From the NCBI RefSeq assembly GCF_004349355.1, contig NZ_SMFK01000005.1:124001-188000 (forward strand): a DNA stretch of 64,000 nucleotides. The letters are read 5' to 3'. Positions 1-7,754 of the stretch are shown here, one piece after another. How positions within the stretch are numbered: the first letter of the stretch is position 1; each line of letters opens with the position of its first letter. The position numbers and the translations under genes were made by a program. The stretch comes from Flavobacterium cellulosilyticum. Lineage in GTDB: Bacteria > Bacteroidota > Bacteroidia > Flavobacteriales > Flavobacteriaceae. A model generated the notes under the pieces. It saw only the letters and a program-made list of their open reading frames with translations. It did not search any database and was not told the origin of the DNA.

Positions 1-101
1 ATATTTTTCAATGCTACAACTTTGCTTTTTTCTTGAGCTGAAACGTTCAGCACAAGAAAAAAGAAATAAAATAAGACACCAATACGTTTGTGATGGAGCA
101 T
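1..101 (-). CDS. TonB-dependent receptor, N-terminal fragment
   Basis: Only the first 33 codons lie in the window; the gene runs off the left edge. They encode a cleavable signal peptide (MLHHKRIG, then a hydrophobic stretch ending near SAQ, residues 21-23). The mature start (EKSKVVALKN) resembles the beginning of an STN/secretin-type domain. The ATG directly abuts the stop codon of the upstream fecR-like gene (TAA then ATG), so the two are surely co-transcribed. In Bacteroidota a sigma/anti-sigma pair is nearly always followed by a SusC/FecA-like outer-membrane receptor, which is the inferred identity. The receptor domains themselves are not visible, so this rests on position and signal peptide. 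Confidence 0.6.
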   Translation of the reverse strand, partial: MLHHKRIGVLFYFFFLVLNVSAQEKSKVVALKN

Positions 102-1001
102 TTATTTTTGTTCAAAAATTATTTTGTTTTTTGCTGCTTTTTTAACTTCTAAATTATAGGTCGTTCCTATAATTTGTAATGCAACATCTAAATTATTAGT
201 TGGTAATTTACCAGTGAATAGGGCGTTGGTGTCTTTAGAGTGTAATTCAATTATAATGTTATATTGCCTTTGAACTTCGTCTAGTAAATTGCTAATATTT
301 TCTTTATTGAACGCAATTTGATGGTCGATCCACTCTGGTTTTAATGCGTTTATACTAGTGTTTGTTTGTATTCCATTTTCAAATATTACGTTTTGACCCT
401 GTGTCAAAATAAGTTGAGTGTCTTCATAATTCACCTTTACTCGACCTTCATAACAAGTGATGTCAAGTCTGTTTTTTCTAGCTTTAACATTAAATTGAGT
501 TCCTAAAACAGCTACCGTTCCCAAATTTGTTTTAACTTCAAAACGACTGCCTTTGGCAACCTTAAAATAGGCTTCTCCCTCTAATTCAATTTCTCGGTTA
601 GCATTCCATTTCCATTTTTTGTATTCAATTTCAGAGCCTGAATTCAGTACCACTTCTGAATTATCAGGTAAGGAGAAAGTAGTTGTTTTACCAAATTCGG
701 CAGTTTGTGTTTGCGGTACAAAATTTTTCATCACAAAGGTGATACTAAGTCCCAAAATAAAAATAGCGGCTACTCTAACAATCCATTTTCTGTACATTGG
801 AATTATTTTAGGAGTTGCTTTTTTGTGTTGAAGTATTTTTCCTAAAATTTTGTTTTCATCAATTTCATCAACTTCTAAATGAGAACTATGCTTTTTTATT
901 TTATTGTATTTTTCGAAATCAGGACTCGCTTGAAATTCGGCAAGTTCCATATCCGATAATTCGTTGTTTAGCCATTTGGCCAATATGTAATTTTTTTTCA
1001 T
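102..1001 (-). CDS. FecR-family anti-sigma factor
   Basis: 299 aa single-pass inner-membrane protein. It has a cytoplasmic N-terminal part with a DxE-rich helix, a transmembrane segment at about residues 74-91, a periplasmic FecR domain at about 100-200 (LPDNSEVVLNSGSEI, GEAYFKV, VLGTQFNV, EGRVKV) and a C-terminal DUF4974-type domain at about 228-296. Such proteins hold or activate an ECF sigma factor in response to a signal relayed from an outer-membrane TonB receptor. It lies 51 nt downstream of the sigma gene and abuts the receptor gene, giving the usual sigma, anti-sigma, receptor order. The ligand cannot be told from this sequence. Confidence 0.93.
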   Translation of the reverse strand: MKKNYILAKWLNNELSDMELAEFQASPDFEKYNKIKKHSSHLEVDEIDENKILGKILQHKKATPKIIPMYRKWIVRVAAIFILGLSITFVMKNFVPQTQTAEFGKTTTFSLPDNSEVVLNSGSEIEYKKWKWNANREIELEGEAYFKVAKGSRFEVKTNLGTVAVLGTQFNVKARKNRLDITCYEGRVKVNYEDTQLILTQGQNVIFENGIQTNTSINALKPEWIDHQIAFNKENISNLLDEVQRQYNIIIELHSKDTNALFTGKLPTNNLDVALQIIGTTYNLEVKKAAKNKIIFEQK

Positions 1002-1052
1002 TGTATTGGTATTGTTATATTAAAACAATTAGATGTCTATTCACCCTACTTT

Positions 1053-1568
1053 TTATAAATCTATTTGTTTTCGTAAAGTTAATAAAGCTAGATGAATGCG
1101 TTTCTCGACTGTCTTAACACTAATTTCTAACTCGATAGCAATTTCACTATATTTCTTTCCATCAATTCGATGCATCAAAAAAGTGACTCTTTGTTTTTCG
1201 TTCAATTCTTCAATAGCTTTCAAAAGGTTGGATTGAAATTGTTTTTCTTCCAAAATGTATTCTGGATTTTCATTTGTCTTATCTGATCCACCAAAGTTTT
1301 TTGCATATCGTAAAACCACTTTTTGATGCGCAATTTGATTTAAAGAACTGTTATTTGCAATAGTGTAGACGTAGGATTTTGCTTTTTCTATTGGAACCGA
1401 TGCACAATTTTGCCAAAGTTTTATAAAGGCATCCTGAGCCAAATCTTCTGCTTGATCTCTATCTCCAAATTTGTAATAAAGATAATTCCGTAATGATTTA
1501 AAATGATTTTTAAAAAATGACGAAAAAATGATTTCATCACAAGTAGTAGACCTATTTTTATTTGACAT
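1053..1568 (-). CDS. ECF RNA polymerase sigma factor (FecI-like)
   Basis: 171 aa, the usual size for a Bacteroidota ECF sigma factor. Region 2 is visible at about residues 29-54 (YLYYKFGDRDQAEDLAQDAFIKLWQN) and region 4 with its helix-turn-helix at about 127-168 (KKYSEIAIELEISVKTVEKRIHLAL). It probably directs RNA polymerase to the receptor operon when released by the FecR-like protein encoded just downstream. No clear TAnnTTTG element is placed close upstream, so its own regulation is not clear. Confidence 0.93.
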   Translation of the reverse strand: MSNKNRSTTCDEIIFSSFFKNHFKSLRNYLYYKFGDRDQAEDLAQDAFIKLWQNCASVPIEKAKSYVYTIANNSSLNQIAHQKVVLRYAKNFGGSDKTNENPEYILEEKQFQSNLLKAIEELNEKQRVTFLMHRIDGKKYSEIAIELEISVKTVEKRIHLALLTLRKQIDL

Positions 1569-1814
1569 TTATATCTTTTGGTTTTAACTTTTTAAAATAC
1601 ATATAAAATAAATTTTTAGTAGGGTAAAAGTAAACTAAATTGTTTTATAGTAGTCTAGGAAAACGTATTGTTCGCTTAGAAAATCTAAACGCAGCATTAA
1701 TATAATTATTTTCGAATAAAATTAATTTTTTTAACTTTAGTTCCGATTTAGTTAAATTATATAGAATAAAATTAATAAGTTTAAAATTCATTACTTTTGA
1801 TTATTAAAATTACC

Positions 1815-2840
1815 ATGTTAAGTAAAAAATATTTCCAGTTTTTAACTTTAATAAGTTTGTTTCTGCTTTTCTCTTGTCAAAGTGAAACAGCGGAACAAGT
1901 TTATAACAATCAGGCAACAATTACAAAATTTTCACCACTTACTACTGAGCTTAAAAGGGTTGCAATGGTGAATACTGCTGATGATAATATAATTGACCAA
2001 TCCAGTTATTTTACTATAAAATTACCTTATACAATTGCTGTAAATTACGTAAGTATAGTAATCAATTCTATTTCTGATTATCAAAAAGTACATAATGTAA
2101 TTAATGCAAATGCAAATGCAGTTGTAAAAATCAACTTTCCAATTACATTGACTTTTTATGATTATACTGAAAAAGTTGTTGAAAATCAAATGGAATTTGA
2201 TTTATTGCTGTCCAATTGGAACTCAAAACCAGATCTTTTATTTAAAATCAATTGCATAACTATTAATTATCCAATTAAAATCAATAGTTATAATAGTGCC
2301 AATCAAATAGCAAGTTCAATTCAGATTACAAGCAATCAATCTCTTTTTAATTTTATTAAAAATTTAAATGAAAGTCAGTTTATTGCTTTGAGTTATCCAT
2401 TTACTATTGTTGATACTGATAAAAATGTGAAATCAATAGGGAATAATTCCCAATTTGAAAATGAAATTAAATATGCAATTGACAATTGCACTAAAAACAG
2501 CAATCCTTTACTTGATTTTATAGATACTTTGACTAAATATTCATGGAAAATATCTTATTCCTACCATGAAAAAGACAATACACTTTTATACTCGGGTTAC
2601 GTCTTTGTATTCAAAAAAGATCAATCAGTGTCTGCTTCAAAATCAGGAATAACTACTATGGGGCAATGGACAACCAGAATAGATAATGGTAATAGAGAAT
2701 TTAAAATAAGTTTTAGTCCTGACTTATTACATCAATTAGATGAAGATTGGAAATTATTTGAATTTAATAATTCTCAATTGCGTTTTAGAAAAGTAGAAGG
2801 CGGCTATGACAATCATTACCTCTATTTAGATAAAAACTAG
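1815..2840 (+). CDS. hypothetical lipoprotein
   Basis: 341 aa. An in-frame TTG exists 18 nt upstream, but the ATG at 1815 gives a canonical lipoprotein signal (MLSKKYFQ, hydrophobic core, lipobox LFSC near residue 20), so that start is preferred. The mature protein is rich in Asn, Ile and Ser with beta-strand-like alternation and no recognised domain. Two stretches (about residues 35-150 and 160-230) loosely resemble each other (YPFTIVDTDKN versus LPYTIAVNYV), which may mean two related beta domains. It stands alone between the divergent sigma operon and ffh. Probably exported and anchored to a membrane; function unknown. Confidence 0.75.
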   Translation: MLSKKYFQFLTLISLFLLFSCQSETAEQVYNNQATITKFSPLTTELKRVAMVNTADDNIIDQSSYFTIKLPYTIAVNYVSIVINSISDYQKVHNVINANANAVVKINFPITLTFYDYTEKVVENQMEFDLLLSNWNSKPDLLFKINCITINYPIKINSYNSANQIASSIQITSNQSLFNFIKNLNESQFIALSYPFTIVDTDKNVKSIGNNSQFENEIKYAIDNCTKNSNPLLDFIDTLTKYSWKISYSYHEKDNTLLYSGYVFVFKKDQSVSASKSGITTMGQWTTRIDNGNREFKISFSPDLLHQLDEDWKLFEFNNSQLRFRKVEGGYDNHYLYLDKN

Positions 2841-2854
2841 TATAAAAATCACGA

Positions 2855-2970
2855 GTTACGCTATGGCGTGACCCTTCGTAAAAACTACGGGTCGGGCTTT
2901 CCGTTCCCGCTTTTTTTTATCCCGAAAAAAAAACGGGATAAAAAAAGAGCTCCACTTTAATCCCTCACGC
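2855..2970 (+). repeat. dispersed GGGTCGGGC hairpin element, copy A
   Basis: The 348-nt gap between the lipoprotein gene and ffh holds this element. Order: GTTACGC, a GGGTCGGGC core near 2889-2897, a T-run, a hairpin (ATCCCG 2919-2924, nine A, CGGGAT 2934-2939), an A-run, then ATCCCTCACGC. The same order of blocks occurs on the minus strand at 32668-32792, with a different but again self-complementary stem. The hairpin between T- and A-runs can act as a two-way intrinsic terminator for the lipoprotein gene. It appears to be a member of a repeat family in Flavobacterium-type genomes. Confidence 0.7.
2911..2947. terminator. intrinsic terminator hairpin within repeat A
   Basis: Six-bp stem ATCCCG/CGGGAT with an A9 loop, flanked by T8 on the left and A7 on the right. 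The loop is long, so strength is uncertain, but it lies 70 nt after the lipoprotein stop codon. Confidence 0.5.
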
Positions 2971-3132
2971 AAAACAAGATTGGACCACTTTTTAAAAGTT
3001 ATCAAATTTAATTTTTTAAAATTCTAACGTAACAACGAGAACAATCACATAAATTAAAATTTAGGAATCAAATAACCAATCATTTTGGCTCGTTTTTTAG
3101 TGATAAATATCGAAATTTTACAACATTCTATC

Positions 3133-3163
3133 TTTGAGACTTTACAACTTTAGCTTATATTTG
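3133..3163 (+). promoter_or_regulatory. ffh promoter (Bacteroidota sigma-A type)
   Basis: TTTG at 3133-3136, a 19-nt spacer, and TATATTTG at 3156-3163. This matches the Bacteroidota -33/-7 consensus (TTTG, 19-21 nt, TAnnTTTG) exactly. It lies 26 nt before the ffh ATG. Confidence 0.85.
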
Positions 3164-3188
3164 CACCTCAATATAGATAATTACAATT

Positions 3189-4547
3189 ATGTTCGATAAT
3201 TTAAGCGATAAATTAGACAAGGCCTTTCATATTCTTAAAGGGCACGGAAAAATAACTGAAGTAAACGTTGCCGATACTTTAAAAGAAGTGCGTCGTGCCT
3301 TATTGGATGCCGATGTGAATTTTAAAATTGCCAAAGATTTTACTACTAAAGTAAAAGAAAAAGCAATTGGTGAAAACGTATTAACAACCCTTCAACCAGG
3401 ACAATTATTAGTGAAGTTAGTCAAAGACGAACTAACGGAATTAATGGGTGGAGATGTTGCCGGAATCAATCTTTCTGGGACTCCAACAGTTATTTTAATG
3501 TCGGGATTGCAAGGATCTGGAAAAACTACTTTTTCTGGAAAATTAGCAAATTATCTTCAAACTAAAAAAGGTAAAAAACCACTTTTGGTAGCCTGTGATA
3601 TCTATCGTCCTGCGGCAATTCAGCAATTATATGTTGTTGGAGATTCAATTGCAGTTGAAGTATATTCAGAACCAGAAAATAAAAACCCCGTTGAGATTGC
3701 CCAAAATGCAATCAAACATGCTAAAGCAAATGGATTCAATGTAGTGATTGTGGATACCGCTGGTCGTTTGGCTGTCGATGAAGCCATGATGACCGAAATA
3801 GCCAATGTTCACAAAGCCATTCAACCTCACGAAACTTTATTTGTTGTTGATGCAATGACGGGTCAAGATGCAGTAAATACAGCAAAAGCGTTCAACGATA
3901 GATTAAACTTTGATGGTGTAATTTTAACTAAATTAGACGGTGATACACGTGGTGGAGCTGCATTATCAATTAAATCAGTAGTTAACAAACCTATTAAATT
4001 TGTTGGTACTGGTGAAAAAATGGATGCCATTGATGTCTTTTATCCAATTCGTATGGCGGAACGTATCCTCGGAATGGGAGATGTGGTTTCGTTGGTAGAA
4101 AGAGCACAAGAACAATTTGACGAAGAAGAAGCTAGAAAAATCCAAAAGAAAATCGCCAAAAATGAATTTGGTTTTGACGATTTCCTATCCCAAATTCAAC
4201 AAGTGAAGAAAATGGGTAACATGAAAGACTTGGTTGGAATGATTCCGGGTGCGTCAAAAGCAATGAAAGATGTAGAAATTGAAGATGATGCTTTCAAACA
4301 TATTGAAGCCATAATCCATTCGATGACTCCTATCGAAAGATCCAAACCTGTTTTAATTGATGTAAAAAGAAAAGCCAGAATTGCAAAAGGTTCTGGGACA
4401 AAAATTGAGCAAGTCAATCAACTGATGAAACAGTTTGAACAAATGAGCAAAATGATGAAAATGATGCAAGGTCCAGGCGGAAAGAACATGATGAAAATGA
4501 TGGGGAATATGAAAGGTGGAATGCCAGGAGGACCAGGAATGAGATAA
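3189..4547 (+). CDS. ffh: signal recognition particle protein Ffh (SRP54)
   Basis: 452 aa, typical length. The N domain is followed by a GTPase G domain with G1 GLQGSGKTT (106-114), DTAGR (189-193) and TKLDGDTRGG (247-256). The M domain from about 330 ends in a Met-rich tail (MKQFEQMSKMMKMM and a Gly/Met terminus). With 4.5S RNA it binds signal sequences of nascent membrane proteins and docks with FtsY. It has its own perfect promoter and stands alone. Identity is certain. Confidence 0.99.
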   Translation: MFDNLSDKLDKAFHILKGHGKITEVNVADTLKEVRRALLDADVNFKIAKDFTTKVKEKAIGENVLTTLQPGQLLVKLVKDELTELMGGDVAGINLSGTPTVILMSGLQGSGKTTFSGKLANYLQTKKGKKPLLVACDIYRPAAIQQLYVVGDSIAVEVYSEPENKNPVEIAQNAIKHAKANGFNVVIVDTAGRLAVDEAMMTEIANVHKAIQPHETLFVVDAMTGQDAVNTAKAFNDRLNFDGVILTKLDGDTRGGAALSIKSVVNKPIKFVGTGEKMDAIDVFYPIRMAERILGMGDVVSLVERAQEQFDEEEARKIQKKIAKNEFGFDDFLSQIQQVKKMGNMKDLVGMIPGASKAMKDVEIEDDAFKHIEAIIHSMTPIERSKPVLIDVKRKARIAKGSGTKIEQVNQLMKQFEQMSKMMKMMQGPGGKNMMKMMGNMKGGMPGGPGMR

Positions 4548-4667
4548 AAAAGTATTTAGAGATTAGTTTTTAGTATTCAGTTTTGTGATACTGGAATGAG
4601 CTCAGATACTTAATTTTAAACGCTATAAAAAAGACAACTTGTTTTAATGTTTTTATTTTAAAGGGTA

Positions 4668-4712
4668 TTCAATAAAACTTTAAACCTTAAACTTTTAAAC
4701 TTTTAAACCAAA
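4668..4712. repeat. short TTTAAAC-type tandem repeat
   Basis: Imperfect direct repeats of an AAACTTT/TTTAAAC heptamer just before folD. Similar heptamer-phased strings occur before or after several genes here (15851-15872, 21781-21830, 33981-34005, 38530-38565). Probably neutral simple repeats common in these genomes. Confidence 0.5.
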
Positions 4713-4716
4713 ATTA

Positions 4717-5601
4717 ATGCAACTACTAGACGGAAAAAAAACATCAGAAGATATAAAAAGCGAAATTGCTATTGAAGTAGCAAAAATGAAAGCGGATGGA
4801 CAAAAAGTGCCTCATTTAGCAGCTGTCATTGTAGGTAGTAATGGAGCTAGTTTAACTTATGTTGGTAGTAAAGTAAAATCGTGCCAACAAATTGGTTTCG
4901 AATCTACTTTAGTGGCTTTGCCAGAAACGATAACGGAATTAGAATTACTTAATAAAATAAAAGAACTAAACGAGGATAACAATCTAGATGGTTATATTGT
5001 TCAGTTGCCTTTGCCAAAACACATTGATGAACAAAAAATCTTGATGGCTATTGATCCAGATAAAGATGTAGATGGTTTTCATCCTGCTAATTTTGGTAAA
5101 ATGGCATTAGAAATGGAAACGTTTTTACCAGCCACTCCTTATGGAATCATGGAATTGTTAGAACGTTATGAAGTGGAAACTTCTGGAAAACATACTGTAG
5201 TTATTGGACGTAGCCATATCGTGGGTCGTCCAATGAGTATCTTAATGAGTCGCAAGGGCTATCCTGGAGATTCAACTGTGACTTTGACACATAGTAGAAC
5301 TAAAAATATTGAAGAGTTTACAAAAAATGCCGATATTATTATCACTGCTTTAGGAGTTCCTAACTATCTAAAAGCTGATATGGTGAAGGATGGTGTTGTT
5401 GTAATTGACGTTGGTATTACTAGAGTTGATGATGCTACAAGCCCAAAAGGATATAAAATAACAGGTGATGTTGATTTTGATGGAGTAAGTAAAAAAGCCT
5501 CATTTATCACTCCAGTTCCGGGTGGAGTAGGACCAATGACGATAGCCATGTTGCTTAAAAACACCCTTTTAGCACGAAAAATTAGAAGCAATAAAAACTA
5601 G
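4717..5601 (+). CDS. folD: bifunctional methylenetetrahydrofolate dehydrogenase/cyclohydrolase FolD
   Basis: 294 aa cytoplasmic enzyme converting 5,10-methylene-THF to 10-formyl-THF in two steps, supplying one-carbon units for purines and fMet. Family motifs: YVGSKVKSC with the catalytic Tyr and Lys (about residues 48-56), QLPLPKHI (about 101-108), the NADP-binding [14 protein letters not shown] and the C-terminal [15 protein letters not shown]. It is monocistronic, preceded by short AT-rich repeats and followed by an intrinsic terminator. Confidence 0.99.
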   Translation: MQLLDGKKTSEDIKSEIAIEVAKMKADGQKVPHLAAVIVGSNGASLTYVGSKVKSCQQIGFESTLVALPETITELELLNKIKELNEDNNLDGYIVQLPLPKHIDEQKILMAIDPDKDVDGFHPANFGKMALEMETFLPATPYGIMELLERYEVETSGKHTVVIGRSHIVGRPMSILMSRKGYPGDSTVTLTHSRTKNIEEFTKNADIIITALGVPNYLKADMVKDGVVVIDVGITRVDDATSPKGYKITGDVDFDGVSKKASFITPVPGGVGPMTIAMLLKNTLLARKIRSNKN

Positions 5602-5622
5602 ATTTAGTTTTAACCCAATATT

Positions 5623-5660
5623 CAAAGCCTGTTCGAAAGAATGGGCTTTGTTGTTTTAAG
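5623..5660 (+). terminator. folD terminator
   Basis: Seven-bp stem CAAAGCC (5623-5629) with GGCTTTG (5644-5650), followed by TTGTTTT, 21 nt after the folD stop. Confidence 0.75.
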
Positions 5661-5748
5661 ATAAATAGGGTTTAATAGAATTTAATGTTTTTAACTCTTT
5701 CGAATATAGTATATTAAGCCGTTAAGAGTACTTTTAATTCTTTGATTT

Positions 5749-6507
5749 TTATAATAATTTCTTTTCAAAAGATGTTGTTTGTTTCTCTAAATAGGTTCCC
5801 ATTATGCGATCCCAAAAGGAAAAATACAATCCATAATTAAAACGGCCTCCAATTTCGTGATGTAAATCATGATCCCTGGTTGTGTTTTTCCATTTTCCAA
5901 TAAAGTGTAAAACACTTTTCTTTGCGAATATTTCATAACCTAAATGGATTAATACATTATAAATTGTCATTATTATTAGAAACAATATCAGAGCAATTGG
6001 ATGTGTTGGAATAATAAAAATTATCAAAGGAATTATTCCTAGAGAAATAAAAGCTTCAACCGGGTGGAAAGCAAAGGCAGCCCATGGTGTAGGTTGGTGA
6101 GAGGAGTGATGAATTTTGTGAAATCGATAAAACCATTTATAGCTGTGCATTAATTTATGCGTCCAATAAAAATAAGTGTCGTGAATAACAACCATGATAA
6201 AAACACTGCCTATTAAATAGGTGATGCCATATTCATTTATATCAAAGTAAATTTTTGTAACCCCTAATTTGTACCAATACAAAACCAAGCCACTAGTCGC
6301 ACTATAGATGAGTAAGCTAAGCATTGAGTAAAAAAACTCCTTTTTAATTTGAATTGGTGTTGGGTTTTTTTCTTGGATTTTTAAATGAGAAAGTTTGTTT
6401 TTCTTCCAAATATAAAAAACAAAATAAGCAACTCCAGCAATTAAGAAATACCTTAAAAAGATAATAATGGCAGCTGCTAACCAGCTATTTTCATTAAAGA
6501 AAAACAT
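5749..6507 (-). CDS. fatty acid hydroxylase / sterol desaturase superfamily membrane protein
   Basis: 252 aa with about four transmembrane segments. It carries the His-rich di-iron motif set of the superfamily: HDTYFYWTHKLMH (about residues 116-128), HKIHH (about 137-141) and DHDLHHEIGG (about 220-229). Members hydroxylate or desaturate lipids at the membrane face using di-iron and O2. It is the last gene of a three-gene operon, 11 nt after the radical SAM gene. The substrate is not predictable; the operon suggests modification of a lipid or a lipid-like product. Confidence 0.88.
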   Translation of the reverse strand: MFFFNENSWLAAAIIIFLRYFLIAGVAYFVFYIWKKNKLSHLKIQEKNPTPIQIKKEFFYSMLSLLIYSATSGLVLYWYKLGVTKIYFDINEYGITYLIGSVFIMVVIHDTYFYWTHKLMHSYKWFYRFHKIHHSSHQPTPWAAFAFHPVEAFISLGIIPLIIFIIPTHPIALILFLIIMTIYNVLIHLGYEIFAKKSVLHFIGKWKNTTRDHDLHHEIGGRFNYGLYFSFWDRIMGTYLEKQTTSFEKKLL

Positions 6508-6518
6508 AGTTCTTTTTT

Positions 6519-7754
6519 TTAATTTTGTTTTGCATTAAATTGATGACATCCTAAATTTTGCAATTTTAATATAGAATTTTCGAAATCGTCATCTAATACA
6601 TTTCCTGTTTTTGTTTGGCAAAAAGGACAAGCATTTATGTCTCCATCAGGATCAACATATAAACTGCGGTTCCCAGCTGCAAAGAAACCTTGACGTCTTT
6701 GATAATACCCATGATAACTTATGAGTGGATATTCTTTGTATTTAGGATTGTAATTCATTTCTAAATAAAAATCTTCTAACATTTTTATTTGGTTATCCGA
6801 TAGAAAAATATCCTTTCCAGAATAATGGCCAACTGCTTTTGGTTCTAAGAATTGAATAAAAGAAACTCCCATTTTTTTTGCAAGATTAGCATATGTATAG
6901 AGGTTGTCTAAAGTGGTAAACTCCTTTGTGGTACAAAGGGATAAAGCAACAACCAATTGATTGTCGATAGCATTTTGTACTCCATTTTCAACCCAATAAA
7001 AGGCTTCTTTAAAACCTCGGAATTGGTTGTGTTTTTCTGGTTCAAAATGATCTAGGCTAATCATAACACCATTTAATCCAGCTTTTTTTAATTTTTTGGC
7101 GTTAGTTGAAGTTAGTTTGAATCCAGAAGTCAAGACCCAGAAATCAGTTTCTTTTTTGGCGCTACATAAAATATCAATTAATAAATCCATTTTTAAAAGT
7201 GGTTCTCCTCCAGAAAAATGAATTTGGCTGACTCCTTGTTCTTGAATTTTAGCGACAATTCTTTTAAGTTGAGGAGGGGAAAGTGTTTCTTTTTTATTTA
7301 AGTTTTCCCATTCATAACAATGCTCGCATTGTAAGGAACACTTCTTTGTTATGGCGACATACGTATTGATGAAACGGTTTACTTTTTGTTTTACTGGAAT
7401 AATATGGTTCATTTCTGCTGCAATAAATTTTTGGAACGCAATTCCATTCCAACCTGGAGCATAAAGCCCCCAATAATACCTATTATCTACACAGGCTAAT
7501 TTTGTTAGATAGTGTTGTCCTAATGTTTTTCTTCTTAGTTTTATTAAACTTAATGGGATATAAATCCAATTCCATGGATTGTTATAGCTTTTTATGGCAA
7601 TACCAATTATTGTCAAACGAAATGACAACACAGCAAATTTCTTTCTCCAACCTGAAACTAGCGATTGCTTCATTTTGGTTTGAGGTACTATAGCCGATTC
7701 TTGTTTACCATAAGAAACTGATATAGTTTGACTGATGTAATTTTCGTTATTCAT
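6519..7754 (-). CDS. radical SAM protein with C-terminal cysteine cluster
   Basis: 411 aa. The radical SAM 4Fe-4S motif is CSLQCEHC, a CX3CX2C pattern, near residues 138-145. FSGGEPLL follows, typical of SAM binding. The C-terminus has NACPFC and a later GCHQF Cys (about residues 376-404), resembling a SPASM/Twitch-like auxiliary cluster site. A hydrophobic patch near residues 40-75 (FAVLSFRLTIIGIAIK, NWIYIPLSLI) may bind the membrane. The ATG overlaps the stop of the upstream lipoprotein gene by 8 nt, so the two are translationally coupled. The reaction is unknown. The family includes peptide and cofactor maturases, but no precursor peptide was found beside it. Confidence 0.85.
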   Translation of the reverse strand: MNNENYISQTISVSYGKQESAIVPQTKMKQSLVSGWRKKFAVLSFRLTIIGIAIKSYNNPWNWIYIPLSLIKLRRKTLGQHYLTKLACVDNRYYWGLYAPGWNGIAFQKFIAAEMNHIIPVKQKVNRFINTYVAITKKCSLQCEHCYEWENLNKKETLSPPQLKRIVAKIQEQGVSQIHFSGGEPLLKMDLLIDILCSAKKETDFWVLTSGFKLTSTNAKKLKKAGLNGVMISLDHFEPEKHNQFRGFKEAFYWVENGVQNAIDNQLVVALSLCTTKEFTTLDNLYTYANLAKKMGVSFIQFLEPKAVGHYSGKDIFLSDNQIKMLEDFYLEMNYNPKYKEYPLISYHGYYQRRQGFFAAGNRSLYVDPDGDINACPFCQTKTGNVLDDDFENSILKLQNLGCHQFNAKQN

